A stretch of 64,000 nucleotides of DNA from Craterostigma plantagineum (Eukaryota > Streptophyta > Magnoliopsida > Lamiales > Linderniaceae), in the NCBI GenBank assembly GCA_027422505.1, contig JAPQWV010000664.1, positions 62,001-126,000 on the forward strand, written 5' to 3'. This document shows positions 24,216 through 34,793 of the stretch, piece after piece. The notes beneath the pieces are model-generated. The model was not told where the DNA came from and made no database searches. It saw only the letters and a list, made by a program, of their open reading frames with translations. Position 1 is the first letter of the stretch; each line of letters opens with the position of its first letter. A program made the position numbers and the translations under genes.

Positions 24216-24945
24216 GCTGAGATCAATTATCTGGGACAGTTGCACCATCCAAATCTGGTGAAATTGATAGGTTATTGCTTGTAGGACAAACACAGACTTT
24301 TGGTCTATGAGTTCGTGCCGAGAGGGAGCTTGGAGAATCATATATTCAGAAGTGAGTACAGTGATATTCTCTTGTGTAATAGAAGCAGTTCGACATGTAT
24401 TTATTGAATGTGATTTCAATCAACACGGACATCATATTTCCAACCATTGTCATGGAATTTAAGGATGAAGGTTGCTCTTGGAGCAGCCAAGGGACTCTCC
24501 ATCTACACAGCCTAGAAGCTAAAGTCATCGAGACTTCATAACCTCAAACATCTTGCTAGACGCAGTACGCAATTGCTCCTCTATTACATCATATACTTAT
24601 TCAACGTATTCAGACAAACTTAACATAACTCCATGAAATCTACAGAGCTACAACGCTAAGCAATCTGATTTTTGGCTGGCCAAAGACGGCCCTGTTGACG
24701 GGAAAAGCCACGTGTCGACTAGGATTACGGGCACTTATGGATACACAGCGCCCGAGTACATGCCTATAAGGTTTTATTACATAACACTTTAACTGTGAAT
24801 GCTTATTCTTGAAGGAGTGAGTGTTGATAATATTTTTTTGTTGTTCTTTTTTTCTTTTTCTCAGGCTATTTAACAGCAAGAAGCGACATCTACAGCTTTG
24901 GGGTGCTCCTCCTCGAGATGCTCTCTGGGCGGCGCGTGCTGGGAC
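24216..24945 (+). pseudogene. RLCK-VII kinase, catalytic-part remnants
   Basis: Continuation of the kinase begun at 22190. 24216-24352 reads AEINYLGQLHHPNLVKLIGY with a stop replacing the next Leu-region codon, then [17 protein letters not shown]. About 24460-24560 has KVALGAAKGLS and a broken catalytic loop with no intact HRD/YRD motif. About 24650-24770 has [19 protein letters not shown] (DFW in place of DFG) and [11 protein letters not shown]. 24864-24945 has ARSDIYSFGVLLLEMLSGRR. Several stops and a lost DFG glycine make it non-functional. Confidence 0.8.
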
Positions 24946-25527
24946 GGTGGTGCGTGGGAAGGCAAGGAGAATGGAGGTATACAGCTCGGACTTTCTTCCG
25001 CCACGATGGCTGCTCGCTGCCCATCGTCGACATAGCCGTTGAGGCAAGCTGCTTCTACCTTGACTCTTACCTCCTGAAAAGGAAAGAGAATGCTTTCTTT
25101 ATCATTACCTTGCTCTTTTATTGCAGAGATTAGCTGAGTTTTTCGTTGTTCCGTTCCTTCTGGTATTGTGGTTTATCTACAATCAGTTAATGGTATCGAG
25201 GCCAAATATTATCGAAAACTGAGGGTGGGTTTGGAGTTGACATCAAATTGATGGTTCTTTTTCATTTTGGATTGTGGGGTTATTTCCTTCTATTTGTGAT
25301 AGATTCGATATTAATTGTCTTGAGTGCTAACTCTTCTATCTTCTATAGAAGGTGAAGAAGATAAATTCAAGAAGCATTTTTCTTCTCTCGAACAGTCTTC
25401 GCTCGAAATAATGGATGCATGGTTTTCAAGAAAAGTATTTGATTCAAGTAAAGAATATGACTTTCCCATTCGATAACCATCGATTTTCGCTATAGCATAA
25501 CATGCACGAGTGGCATGTTTTGCAAAA
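24946..25527. other. Helitron spacer, kinase to NF-YA
   Basis: No gene recognised. Part may be 5' UTR or intron of the captured NF-YA gene. Confidence 0.45.
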
Positions 25528-26709
25528 ATGTCGAAAGGTTTAGGTTTCAAAGTGAACTATTCTATTGCTGGGAATCACTCTTCTCCCGCTGAATCGACCA
25601 GCCTATCTCAACATGAAGAACTTGCCAAGGCAATCTCTCAAGATCAAAGTTGTTCATCAGCTAAGGTACCTTTTTTCTTATACAAATTGTAAATAGTCTA
25701 CTCAAAATTGCAATGATAAGTATTAGTCTTTCATTACGTTAAGCTTATGATGGAGGCTATGGAAAGCATGTCCAAACAAGCATGAGGCCTTCTTTCTTGT
25801 GCAATCTCGATTTTACCAACAATTATTCACAAGCTGAGATAAGCCATCCAATTGTAAGTTATATCCCTCCATATTCTCCCTTGAAAGCTCAATTTTTTCG
25901 TTTTAAATAGTCACATAATCCCCTTCCCAGGTACCTCCTTTGCCTTATGCTTACCCTGATCCTTACTTCACTGGGCTGTTAGCTGCTAAGGACCTCATCC
26001 TTTGGTAATTACTTTACAAATACAATATCCCTCCTTTTTCTTAATTGAACAAAGTCTTTTCAATGGCTGCTATATAACCATCGAATGTATCAGATGCAGC
26101 CTCAATGGAGGGGGGGGGGGGGGGGAAGTAGCATCTTCTTGCCGTGTCCCACTCCCACCAGATTTTTCCGAGGATGGTCCAATATTCGTCAATGCCAAAC
26201 AGTTTCAAGCAAGACTTAGGAGGAGGCAAATGCGCACCAGACTTGAGTCTCATAACAAACTCATCAAGAAACGTAGAGTAAGTCTATTTACTTCTTACAT
26301 TCACCCTTGCTTTACTTACCATTTCTTTGTCTTGAGAAGCCCTACTTGCAGGAGTCTCGGCATCAGCATGCTATGAACCGAGTTAGAGGGTTGGGGGGGG
26401 TCATTTTCTCAGCGCGAAAAATACTCAGCAAACAGATTCTCCAGAGTTACATCGCACCAACTCATAGGCTCAAGCTAATGCTGATCAACGCCCATTTCTC
26501 TTTGATAGAAAAGAAGCAATGGTGAGGTCTAATGACAACCTAGAGCATGAACGTCCCTCGACTATCAATGGGGCGAATAGGGTTTCGAACGATGGTGGGT
26601 CTTCGAGCATTGGTTCCCACGATAGTGGTTCTTCGGTGCAAGGGCATGGTAATGGTGGTGGTACTGTGTATGGGGGGATCGTTAGTTATTACGCATCGAT
26701 CGTTACGTG
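25528..26709 (+). pseudogene. NF-YA (CCAAT-binding) fragment, degenerate
   Basis: Exon-like blocks of a plant NF-YA subunit: ATG at 25528 with SLSQHEELAKAISQDQSCSS; about 25743-25853 with YGKHVQTSMRPSFLCNLDF; about 25931-25990 with PPLPYAYPDPYFTGLLAAK; about 26140-26277 with EDGPIFVNAKQFQARLRRRQ then LESHNKLIKK; and about 26350 with QESRHQHAMNRVRGLGG. The core NAKQ...LRRRQ (A1, NF-YB/YC contact) and SRHxHAxxRxRGxGG (A2, CCAAT contact) are still visible, but A1 carries unusual substitutions (QFQAR where YHxIL is usual) and frame breaks occur around the last exons and near 25995. Probably a captured, drifting copy. Confidence 0.7.
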
Positions 26710-27552
26710 ATGACCGTGTCTTTCATGGCTCATCCTCGCCTGACAATTCATCCTTGGCTTTGTTAAGTTTAGTTCACACTTTTGTCTTTCAACGTGCCGC
26801 TGTATACTGTGTTTCTTGGTAGGGCAACAAACCTCTTAGCACTTTGATATTCTGCAAATGATATTTGAACATGGGAATGTGTTTGTTTGTATGATTGGTT
26901 TGCTAACTATTTTCATTTGTTGCGTTAAATATACATCTGTTTATATGTAATATTAACACCGTTAAGTTATTTGTGCCGCCTTTAAAATTGAAATAATGTA
27001 CAACTGATCATAAGTATATACGAACCTCAATTTTGCACGACTGTGATAATAAGGTTTCTAATTATGTTCTTTTGCATGGCTGAATGAATATGGTAAGATC
27101 TTTTCCACCCTAATATTTGTAGGACGACAAAAAATTGATCCGTTAACAATGTTCTTTGTTATATTATAAATTAGTGAGACTGTTAAGAATGTAGATATTG
27201 CTACTGTAGCGTTAAACAAATACTTATGCTAGGGCTAATATTCAAATCAATGTGCAAAATATCTCATCCAGTCCTACCAACATGATCACTATCAAGTGAC
27301 TCTGTTAGAAGGCTAGGAAACAAGTATGTAACAATCTTGAAGAGATGTCGGAAAGTAGCGAGGGCTTTGAATGGATTGATGACTTCATAGGACATTCTTG
27401 ATTGATTTTTAATTTCAAAGGCATCAAAATCCCTCAACAAGAGATGTGGAATGCTACATGTTTCCGCGCCAGGTTTATTGGAGCTTACGCACGCTTAGAG
27501 CGACCTACGACAACTATGACCTTCATATATGTAAATATAAGATGTTAAGACC
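26710..27552. other. Helitron spacer before the viral insertion
   Basis: No identified gene. A short frame near 27345-27405 (reading EMSESSEGFEWIDDF) is unassigned. The region ends at the (TTATA)n tract. Confidence 0.45.
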
Positions 27553-27727
27553 TTATATTATATTATATTATATTATATTATATTATATTATATTATATTA
27601 TATAATATTATATTATACTATATTACATTATATTATATTATATATTATATATATTATATTATATCATATTATATTATATTATATTACGTTATATTATATT
27701 ATATTATATTATATTACATTATATAAA
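27553..27727. repeat. (TTATA)n tract, left flank of viral insertion
   Basis: Pentanucleotide microsatellite with interruptions. Its right two thirds (from about 27611) carries the same order of interruptions (ATACTA, ATTACATT, ATATCAT, ATTACGTT and ATTACATTATATAAATC) as the tract at 43497-43617, so the two are duplicates and not merely similar repeats. Confidence 0.9.
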
Positions 27728-27851
27728 TCGGGTCCGAACGGGATCAAACTGTTTACAGCTTGATAACTGGACTAATAGGTTTAACAACGCCACGTACCAT
27801 TTTCCATCTTTTTGTACAGTTTTTAAGCTTTTTGTTAAAAGATCCATAAAA

Positions 27852-27863
27852 TGGTATCAGAGC
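27852..27863 (+). promoter_or_regulatory. tRNA-Met primer binding site, left
   Basis: TGGTATCAGAGC, complementary to the 3' end of initiator tRNA-Met, the minus-strand priming site that marks nucleotide 1 of caulimovirid genomes. It lies about 50 bp before the movement protein ATG. Confidence 0.9.
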
Positions 27864-27913
27864 CATGGTGAGGGTATTAAGAAATTCTGGTGTAGTTTAA
27901 CGTTCTTTATCAA

Positions 27914-28980
27914 ATGAATTTGATAAGACGTAAAGATACTACTGTTAAAAACAGTATTGAAGAGGAGTATGATATTCCTCAAGATTTAGACAAATTAAAT
28001 CGTTGGACAATTCCAAAAATAGATTATAAAATAATCTATGAATTAGGAACTTTTGAGAAATTAGGTTTAAAACAGGTAGTCAAAACTACCGAAGAAACTA
28101 TCTCTCTCAACAACGAAGAGATGGTTATTAGACTTATAAGTAATAGAGACTTAGAAAAATATAGATTGAATCATAAGTTTATCCATATTGGATTAGTTCA
28201 GGTAGCTTTTAAGCCTTTGACTTTAGAAGGTTTACCAGAGAGCTTTATAGCAGCTCTTAGAGATGGTAGAAATCTCGACTGGAAACAATCCTTATGGGAA
28301 TAATTCAGTCTAGTCTGGCACATGGACCAGTTTATTTTAATGTTTATCCAAATCTCCAATTATCTTTGACTGATGTCAATATATTGGATGCTCTGACCTT
28401 AAATGTCAAAACTCACGGATATAATTATGCTCCGGGATCGGAAGTAATATGTATCTGTTATAGAATTTATTACAAGCCTTTGTATACGCTTAATCCACAG
28501 TGTAAAATAGTTGATAAACCAATCAACGAAACTGTTCTTATAGAAACTAATTTTAGTAGATCTAATATTACAACTCGCAGATCTATAAAATGGGAAGAAA
28601 TACAATTTCCAGAAAATTGGACAATTGAACGAGCTATGCCTCTTCTGCCTAAAATACAAAACAATCCTACTCAAATAATACAATCTACAAATGGAACTGT
28701 TCAAATACAGTTTGATCAAAATCGCCGATCTATAGATGTTAGAACTCCTAAATCTAGAATAACTAGATCAGCCTCTTCTCATTATCATATATCACCATGT
28801 GATTATATGATAAAATCTCCCTCTAGAGCTTCGACTTCTCAAGTTAGAGAATCAACCTCTAATGATTATCTACAAAATAGAGTTGAAGAATTAAGAATTA
28901 ATTCTGATAATATTGTTCATGGAATTTCTAAAACTAACGACGAGGAAATAACCGAGTCAGAAATGGACTTTTGTGTTTAA
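27914..28980 (+). pseudogene. EPRV copy 1 movement protein (frameshifted)
   Basis: Caulimovirid 30K-superfamily-type movement protein, about 350 codons in the intact layout, which would form tubules at plasmodesmata. The ATG at 27914 is kept. A single missing C near 28290, compared with copy 2, breaks the frame about one third of the way in, leaving 27914-28303 and a second open part to 28980. The stop TAA overlaps the ATG of the capsid frame (TAATG at 28978-28982), a coupling arrangement common in polycistronic caulimovirid RNAs. Confidence 0.8.
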
Positions 28981-30716
28981 TGGATTTAAAACCCCAAATT
29001 GATTTTAGTCCGGGTTCTCCGGCAAGAAAAGAAATTCAAAAGGAATTTAATTTACCCAAATGGGAACTCTTTCGAAAATGGTTTTTTGAAAGTTTTAATA
29101 ATCAAGATAAAATTATTATCCAAAATAAATTTTATAATGATTTGTCAAAAAGAAATGAAAAATTACCTTTTATTCCTTGGTTTTTGACAAATTATTTTAA
29201 AAATATGATTTCAGTTCTTGAAAGAAGTTATAAGCTTTCAACAAGTCAATTTATCCTCCTCAAAGTAGTTTTCAAATTGAAAAGGATAATAAGATTCGCT
29301 ATTATAATGCTTTTCAAAAATTATTTGAAAATGAAACTCTTACTGTTACTATAAATCATATAAATAGTCTTTTAAAACAACAAAATTATACGAATATATA
29401 TGTTATTGTTTTAGGAGAACAAATTTCTTTATTAAAGAAAAATATTGAAGAAATATCTGTTTCTATTAAAGATATAAAAAATTATCTTTTAATGAATAAA
29501 GACAAAAATATAAGTGAAATTAAAATAGCTAATATAGCTTCTACTAGTATTCAACCTCCTCCTGAGATTGTTGATTTTAAATTAAAATCGATTACTCAAA
29601 TCGAAGATTTAATTGAAAATAAGCTTAAAAATTTAAAGCTTAACACTTTAAGTGAAGACTTTGAAAATCAGCTTGAAAATTCTGATAATTTTCATAATAC
29701 TTTTACTGAAGAAATCAATAAATTAAGAAATTCTTCGAAATTTGCTAGTAAACCCATTCAGACTAAATATTATTACCCAAGACCAACTCCTCAAGATGTT
29801 CTAATTGAAGAACATGATCTTACTATAAACAATTCATATAATGGTCATTGCATTTATGAATGGAATTTAGATGGCTATACGGAAAGACAAACTTTTGGTA
29901 TGGTTCATAGGATGATGATGTATAGTACAGTCTGTAAAACTCAAGGTAATGCAGACAAAACTATAGCTCAAATGCTTGTTGCTGGCTTTACTGGTCAGTT
30001 GAAAGGTTGGTGGCATAATTATTTATCTCAGCAAGACCGAGAAAGTATTTTTCTTAATGTAAAAGAGGAAAATAATACAATTATTGAAAACGCTGTTTAT
30101 ACTTTATGTATAAACATTGTTGAACATTTTACAGGCCGATGGTCTGATAATTCTGAAAATGTCAGAACTTTGCTTCAAAACCTTAGGTGTAAAACCCTTA
30201 CATCATTTAGATGGTATAAGGATACTTTTCTTAGCAGAGTTATGGAACTTCCTGAGTCAAATAGTACTCATTGGAAATCCAAATTCGTTGATGGTCTTCC
30301 TTTCTTATTTGCCGAAAGGGTTAAGAAAATCCTTAGAAATGGAGAATCTAGTATAGATTATAATTCTTATACTTATGGCAGATTAATAGGAACTTGCATA
30401 CAAGAAGGGTTAGCTTTATGTAATGAAATAAAGCTTAATAAACAACTCAAGAGACATTCTCTTGACGAGAAAAAACAATTAGGAGAATTCTGTAGCCAAT
30501 TTGGTTTAGAAAATCCCTCTACGAGTAAACCTCGTAAAGAGTATAAACCCAAAAAAATACTCTCCTAAACAATATGAAAAAAGAAAATATCGAAAATCTA
30601 AACGAAGAGAACAAAAATTCTCAAAAGATAATAAAAATAATCAATACAGAAATAAATTTCCTCCAATTATTTGTCGCAAATGCTGTAAAATTGGTCATAG
30701 AGCATCAACTTGCTGA
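28980..30716 (+). pseudogene. EPRV copy 1 capsid/gag-like protein (broken)
   Basis: Capsid protein region with a conserved gag-like core (motif VAGFTGQLKGWW near 29970-30010) and a C-terminal CX2CX4HX4C zinc knuckle (30672-30713) expected to bind nucleic acid. Two breaks relative to copy 2: a 13-base deletion near 29242 and one extra A in the A-run at 30551-30557. The largest intact part is 29492-30568. The zinc knuckle frame ends in TGA (30714-30716) directly after the last Cys. This frame is continuous with the polymerase frame beyond the TGA. Confidence 0.82.
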
Positions 30717-33314
30717 ACTAAAAAGAAAATTAATAATTTGAATATTGATAATGATTTCAAAGAAACATTATCAAAAATTCTGTTGGAATCAGATAGTGAA
30801 ATTTCTTCGAGTGATGAAAACAATATCATCGAAGATATTTCATCATCAGAATCTGAAGAATGCCAAAATTGTCAAATAGGACAACCCTGTTCTAAAAATA
30901 TTAAAAGTTCAGAATCTGAACCAGAAGATAATTTATATCAAATTATATCTCAATTTCAAGAATTAGAATTAAATGTTCTGGATAATAATCTTTTAGAAAT
31001 ATTAAAAGAAATAGAAGATCCAGATTTAAAAAATCATATAATCAAACGATTAATTCAAAAAGAGGAAGAAACTTCAAAAGAAGATATTCCTAAAATAATT
31101 AAAACTGATTCTTATAGTATGGCCGAAGTAATGAGATTACTTCGTAAGAAGAATAATATAAACAAAACAGAATCAGCTGTTAATATTAAAGATTTGACAA
31201 TTGAGATTTCAAATCTTAAAACTGAAATAAAGAATTTAAAATTAAGTCATATTAATTTAGAACGAAGATTTTCTAAATTAGAAAAAGGGAAAGAAATTGT
31301 TAAAGAATTTGAAACTAATGAAGATTTCGCCAGTACTTCTGAAAATATTCAAGAAGAAAATTTCCTTTCAACATTAGAAGTTATTACTTCTCAAAAATGG
31401 CTTGTTAAAATATCACTACTTATCGATGGAAACTTTCAAAAGAATTTGATTGCATTAATCGATAGTGGAGCAGATTTAAATTGTATCCAGGAAGGAATAA
31501 TTCCTACCCAATACTTTCATAAAACAACTCATTCTCTTAGCTCTGCAAGCGGAGAAAAACTTCAGATTAATTATAAAATCCCTAAAGCCTTTATTTGTAA
31601 AAATAAGGTTTGTATTCCTACTTCATTCTTGCTGGTCAAGAATATTACAAACCAAGTAATCCTTGGTACTCCGTTCCTTAGGAAAATATTTCCCATTCAA
31701 AATATTAATGAACTTGGATTTAAAGGTAACTTCGAAAATAAAGAAGTTTACTTTGAATTCATTACTGAACCTTTTTCAAGGATTCTTAATGAAATTAAGG
31801 ATTCTATTCTTATTAAAGCAAAAGAAAAACAGGTAAATTACCTTAAGCAAGAAATTAATATACTTACGATTGAGGATAAAATCCAAAATCCTAAGTTACA
31901 AGAAAAAATTAAATTACTTTATAATGAATTTACGTTGCAAATATGTAACGATCTTCCAAATGCTTTTTGGAATAGAAAAAAACATATAGTTTCTTTACCT
32001 TATGAAGATGATTTTAGTGAGAAAAATATTCCCACTAAAGCTCGTCCTTGTCAGATGAATTCTGAATTATTAGAATTATGTAAAAAAGAAATAACTTCTC
32101 TTTTACAGAAAGGTTTAATAAAACCTTCAAAATCACCTTGGTCATGCACAGCTTTTTATGTCAATAATGCGGCAGAAAAGGAAAGGGGAGCACCTAGGTT
32201 AGTTATTAATTATAAACCCCTTAATAAAGTTTTGAAATGGATTAGGCCTATTCCTAATAAAAAGGATCTTTTAGATCGTTTATTTAATGCCATTATCTTT
32301 TCAAAATTCGATTTAAAATCAGGGTTTTGGCAAATACAAATTGATGAAAAGGACAGATATAAAACTGCCTTTACTGTTCCAATTGGACAATTTGAATGGA
32401 ACGTAATGCCTTTTGGTTTGAAAAATGCTCCTTCTGAATTTCAAAATATTATGAATGACATATTCATTCCTTATAGTAATTTCATTATCGTTTATATTGA
32501 TGATATTTTAATCTTTTCAAAAGATATTGAAACACATTTCAAACATCTTGATATATTTAAGAAAATTGTTATTCAAAATGGATTGGTTATATCTAGTCCA
32601 AAAATGGTTTTATTTCAAACTAAAATACGATTTTTAGGTCATAATATTGAAAAAGGAAATATTAATCCAATTAATAGAAGTATTGAGTTTGCATCAAAAT
32701 TTCCAGATCAAATTTTAGATAAAACTCAGCTTCAAAGATTTTTAGGAAGTTTAAATTATATTTCTCCTTATTATAAAAATCTTGCTAGTGATACATCTAT
32801 TTTATATGATAGATTAAAAAAGATTCCTTGTCAGTGGACAGATAGTCACACTGAAGTAATTAGAAAAATTAAAAATAAGGTTACGCATTTACCTTGTTTA
32901 ATGCTTGCTAATTCTAATTGGCAAAAAATTATTGAAACTGATGCTTCTGACTTAGGCTTCGGAGGAATCTTAAAACAAGTTTCTCCAGAAGATAAGAAAG
33001 AATATTTAGTTAGATTCCATTCGGGGAAATGGAATACTGCTCAGAAAAATTATGCTACTATAGCTAGGGAAGTACTTGCTATAGTTAAATGTGTTCTTAA
33101 ATTTCAGGATGATTTATATAATCAAAAGTTTTTAATAAAAACTGATTGTCAAGCTGCGAAATTCATGTTCCAGAAAGATTTCAAACATGATGTCTCCAAA
33201 CAAATGTTTGCGAGATGGCAGGCTCATTTAGCACCATTCGATTTTGAAATCATTTATAAAAAAGGGAGTGATAATAGTCTTCCCGATTATCTTACTCGTG
33301 AATATCTTTCATGA
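30717..33314 (+). CDS. EPRV copy 1 protease-reverse transcriptase-RNase H
   Basis: Long open polymerase frame, about 860 codons, with no ATG near its start; it follows the capsid TGA in the same frame. Domains in order: an acidic Ser/Glu-rich linker, an aspartic protease with DSGAD (about 31460), a reverse transcriptase with YIDD catalytic box (32492-32503), and an RNase H beginning near ETDAS (about 32935). The protein is open throughout, but one codon is missing near 32248 in the conserved block before the RT palm (Tyr absent compared with copy 2), which probably impairs it. The stop overlaps the next ATG as ATGA (33311-33314). Confidence 0.85.
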   Translation, partial: TKKKINNLNIDNDFKETLSKILLESDSEISSSDENNIIEDISSSESEECQNCQIGQPCSKNIKSSESEPEDNLYQIISQFQELELNVLDNNLLEILKEIEDPDLKNHIIKRLIQKEEETSKEDIPKIIKTDSYSMAEVMRLLRKKNNINKTESAVNIKDLTIEISNLKTEIKNLKLSHINLERRFSKLEKGKEIVKEFETNEDFASTSENIQEENFLSTLEVITSQKWLVKISLLIDGNFQKNLIALIDSGADLNCIQEGIIPTQYFHKTTHSLSSASGEKLQINYKIPKAFICKNKVCIPTSFLLVKNITNQVILGTPFLRKIFPIQNINELGFKGNFENKEVYFEFITEPFSRILNEIKDSILIKAKEKQVNYLKQEINILTIEDKIQNPKLQEKIKLLYNEFTLQICNDLPNAFWNRKKHIVSLPYEDDFSEKNIPTKARPCQMNSELLELCKKEITSLLQKGLIKPSKSPWSCTAFYVNNAAEKERGAPRLVINYKPLNKVLKWIRPIPNKKDLLDRLFNAIIFSKFDLKSGFWQIQIDEKDRYKTAFTVPIGQFEWNVMPFGLKNAPSEFQNIMNDIFIPYSNFIIVYIDDILIFSKDIETHFKHLDIFKKIVIQNGLVISSPKMVLFQTKIRFLGHNIEKGNINPINRSIEFASKFPDQILDKTQLQRFLGSLNYISPYYKNLASDTSILYDRLKKIPCQWTDSHTEVIRKIKNKVTHLPCLMLANSNWQKIIETDASDLGFGGILKQVSPEDKKEYLVRFHSGKWNTAQKNYATIAREVLAIVKCVLKFQDDLYNQKFLIKTDCQAAKFMFQKDFKHDVSKQMFARWQAHLAPFDFEIIYKKGSDNSLPDYLTREYLS

Positions 33315-33619
33315 ATTTTGCAGATATGTCCCAATATGGGAGAAATTTCCCCTCTAATAGAGGTGGAAGAGGTGGCAAAAATATTATTGCTCAAATGGGC
33401 AATAAAAGGCTGGTTAAAGAAAACCTATCCTCAAGTAATACCTTGAGCAGTGAAGAATTCAGAGAATTCCTTGAATATAAAAAGCAGAAAGCAAAGTCTG
33501 CTGAAGGAACATCTTACGCAAAAATAATTGCGGAAGAAGAAGATGAGGTTGATTATGAGAAAATTTCTCATACTGAGGTAATTATATTACTTGAATTTAA
33601 AGATTTAAAAATGGTCTGA
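33311..33619 (+). CDS. EPRV copy 1 small ORF
   Basis: 102 codons, identical in layout to copy 2. Gly/Arg-rich near residues 15-25 (SNRGGRGGK), then an acidic, Lys-rich tail. It starts within the polymerase stop (ATGA overlap), suggesting reinitiation. Function unknown; a nucleic-acid-binding role is only a guess from the basic Gly/Arg stretch. Confidence 0.6.
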   Translation: MNFADMSQYGRNFPSNRGGRGGKNIIAQMGNKRLVKENLSSSNTLSSEEFREFLEYKKQKAKSAEGTSYAKIIAEEEDEVDYEKISHTEVIILLEFKDLKMV

Positions 33620-33635
33620 TGAACCTTGGACTTTA

Positions 33636-34793
33636 ATGTCAAGGTATTTAGACAGAGCATCATATGCTGCTACTTTTTATAAAAACCGTGACACTTATGA
33701 AAATATTCTAAGGTCTACGGGAACATGTGACTTTGAGCACTTTAATGCGGGAAATACTCCGTATGCTTTGAAAAAGGGTTATACCTTTAGCAAAATAATT
33801 TTCAAGCAAATTATTTCGCCTGAAAAATGGGCTATACACCCATTAAAGGATAGAGAATATCTCCATCCTGAGTTAAAAACTCTTGTTAAATTTAATTATT
33901 ATGATTATATCGATGCTTTTTATAAAGTATTTCTATACCAGAATGAAAGTAAAAAACATTCTTGGTGGATAAAAATTTGTGCGGATGTATATAAGTCCGA
34001 TATGCCAAATTGGTTTTATCAATGGTGGCTTTCTTATGGAGCTACAATTGAAATTCTTAAAGAACCCTTCTTTGGATTATATCAAGAATGGGTTAAAGTT
34101 TCTCCGACTCTTATAGAAGCGGAACATAAAAAAGAATGTATTGAAGGAATGGCTTCTTTACATTTTTATATTGAATTTAGTATTCCTTGGATTTGGAGAT
34201 GGACTCCAGAAGTGAGTTATACTCAACAAAAAATTCCATGTTTAAAAAGAAACTTTTATATAAAGTTTTGGAAAAAAATGATAAGAAAAACAGCCACTGG
34301 TGAATATGAAAGCCAGCAGACGATCGATAAGATCGAAGAGAAAATTTCTCTTTATCAAAATGCGATTAATAATCGTGAACAACGAGAAGCACCTAGTCCT
34401 TTTGAGATGATTTCTCAAAGGATTAAAATACAAAAAGGAAAAATGAAGCCCAATGAAATCATTGATGTCTACTTCGAAGAAATGAAGAAAGATATTGCAA
34501 AAAATTATGGTTTGGATATCGGAGATATTTCGATGGGTACCTCTTCAAAAATTGATGAAGACGAAGACTATTGTTTAGCTGGTGAAGGACAAGAACCAGA
34601 AAATCCGGAAGATATTTTATTTGAAGAAGTAAATGACAATACAATGGACCTCATAGGACAAGAAATGGCAATTATTAAAGACCAAGTGGCGCAAATTGCT
34701 AAGACCCGTGAAGAAATTAAGGAGTCTAGCGCCAAAGTTGCCAATAAAATCAAAGAAAATAAAGATGCTATGGATAAGCTCAGAAAAAGTTGA
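33636..34793 (+). CDS. EPRV copy 1 3'-terminal ORF
   Basis: 385 codons, intact here. Trp/Tyr-rich globular first half, then an acidic stretch and a C-terminal predicted coiled coil. It occupies the position of the translational transactivator/inclusion-body gene in other caulimovirids, but I see no clear transactivator motif, so the role is inferred from position only. Confidence 0.6.
   Translation: MSRYLDRASYAATFYKNRDTYENILRSTGTCDFEHFNAGNTPYALKKGYTFSKIIFKQIISPEKWAIHPLKDREYLHPELKTLVKFNYYDYIDAFYKVFLYQNESKKHSWWIKICADVYKSDMPNWFYQWWLSYGATIEILKEPFFGLYQEWVKVSPTLIEAEHKKECIEGMASLHFYIEFSIPWIWRWTPEVSYTQQKIPCLKRNFYIKFWKKMIRKTATGEYESQQTIDKIEEKISLYQNAINNREQREAPSPFEMISQRIKIQKGKMKPNEIIDVYFEEMKKDIAKNYGLDIGDISMGTSSKIDEDEDYCLAGEGQEPENPEDILFEEVNDNTMDLIGQEMAIIKDQVAQIAKTREEIKESSAKVANKIKENKDAMDKLRKS

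Noticed and set aside
27553..27727. CRISPR-like or satellite array
   Set aside because: The repeats are a five-base microsatellite without spacers, and the window is plant nuclear DNA.
27446..27763. Open frame through the (TTATA)n tract
   Set aside because: Pure microsatellite translation (Ile/Leu/Tyr repeats) with no conserved content. The same applies to 43428-43801.
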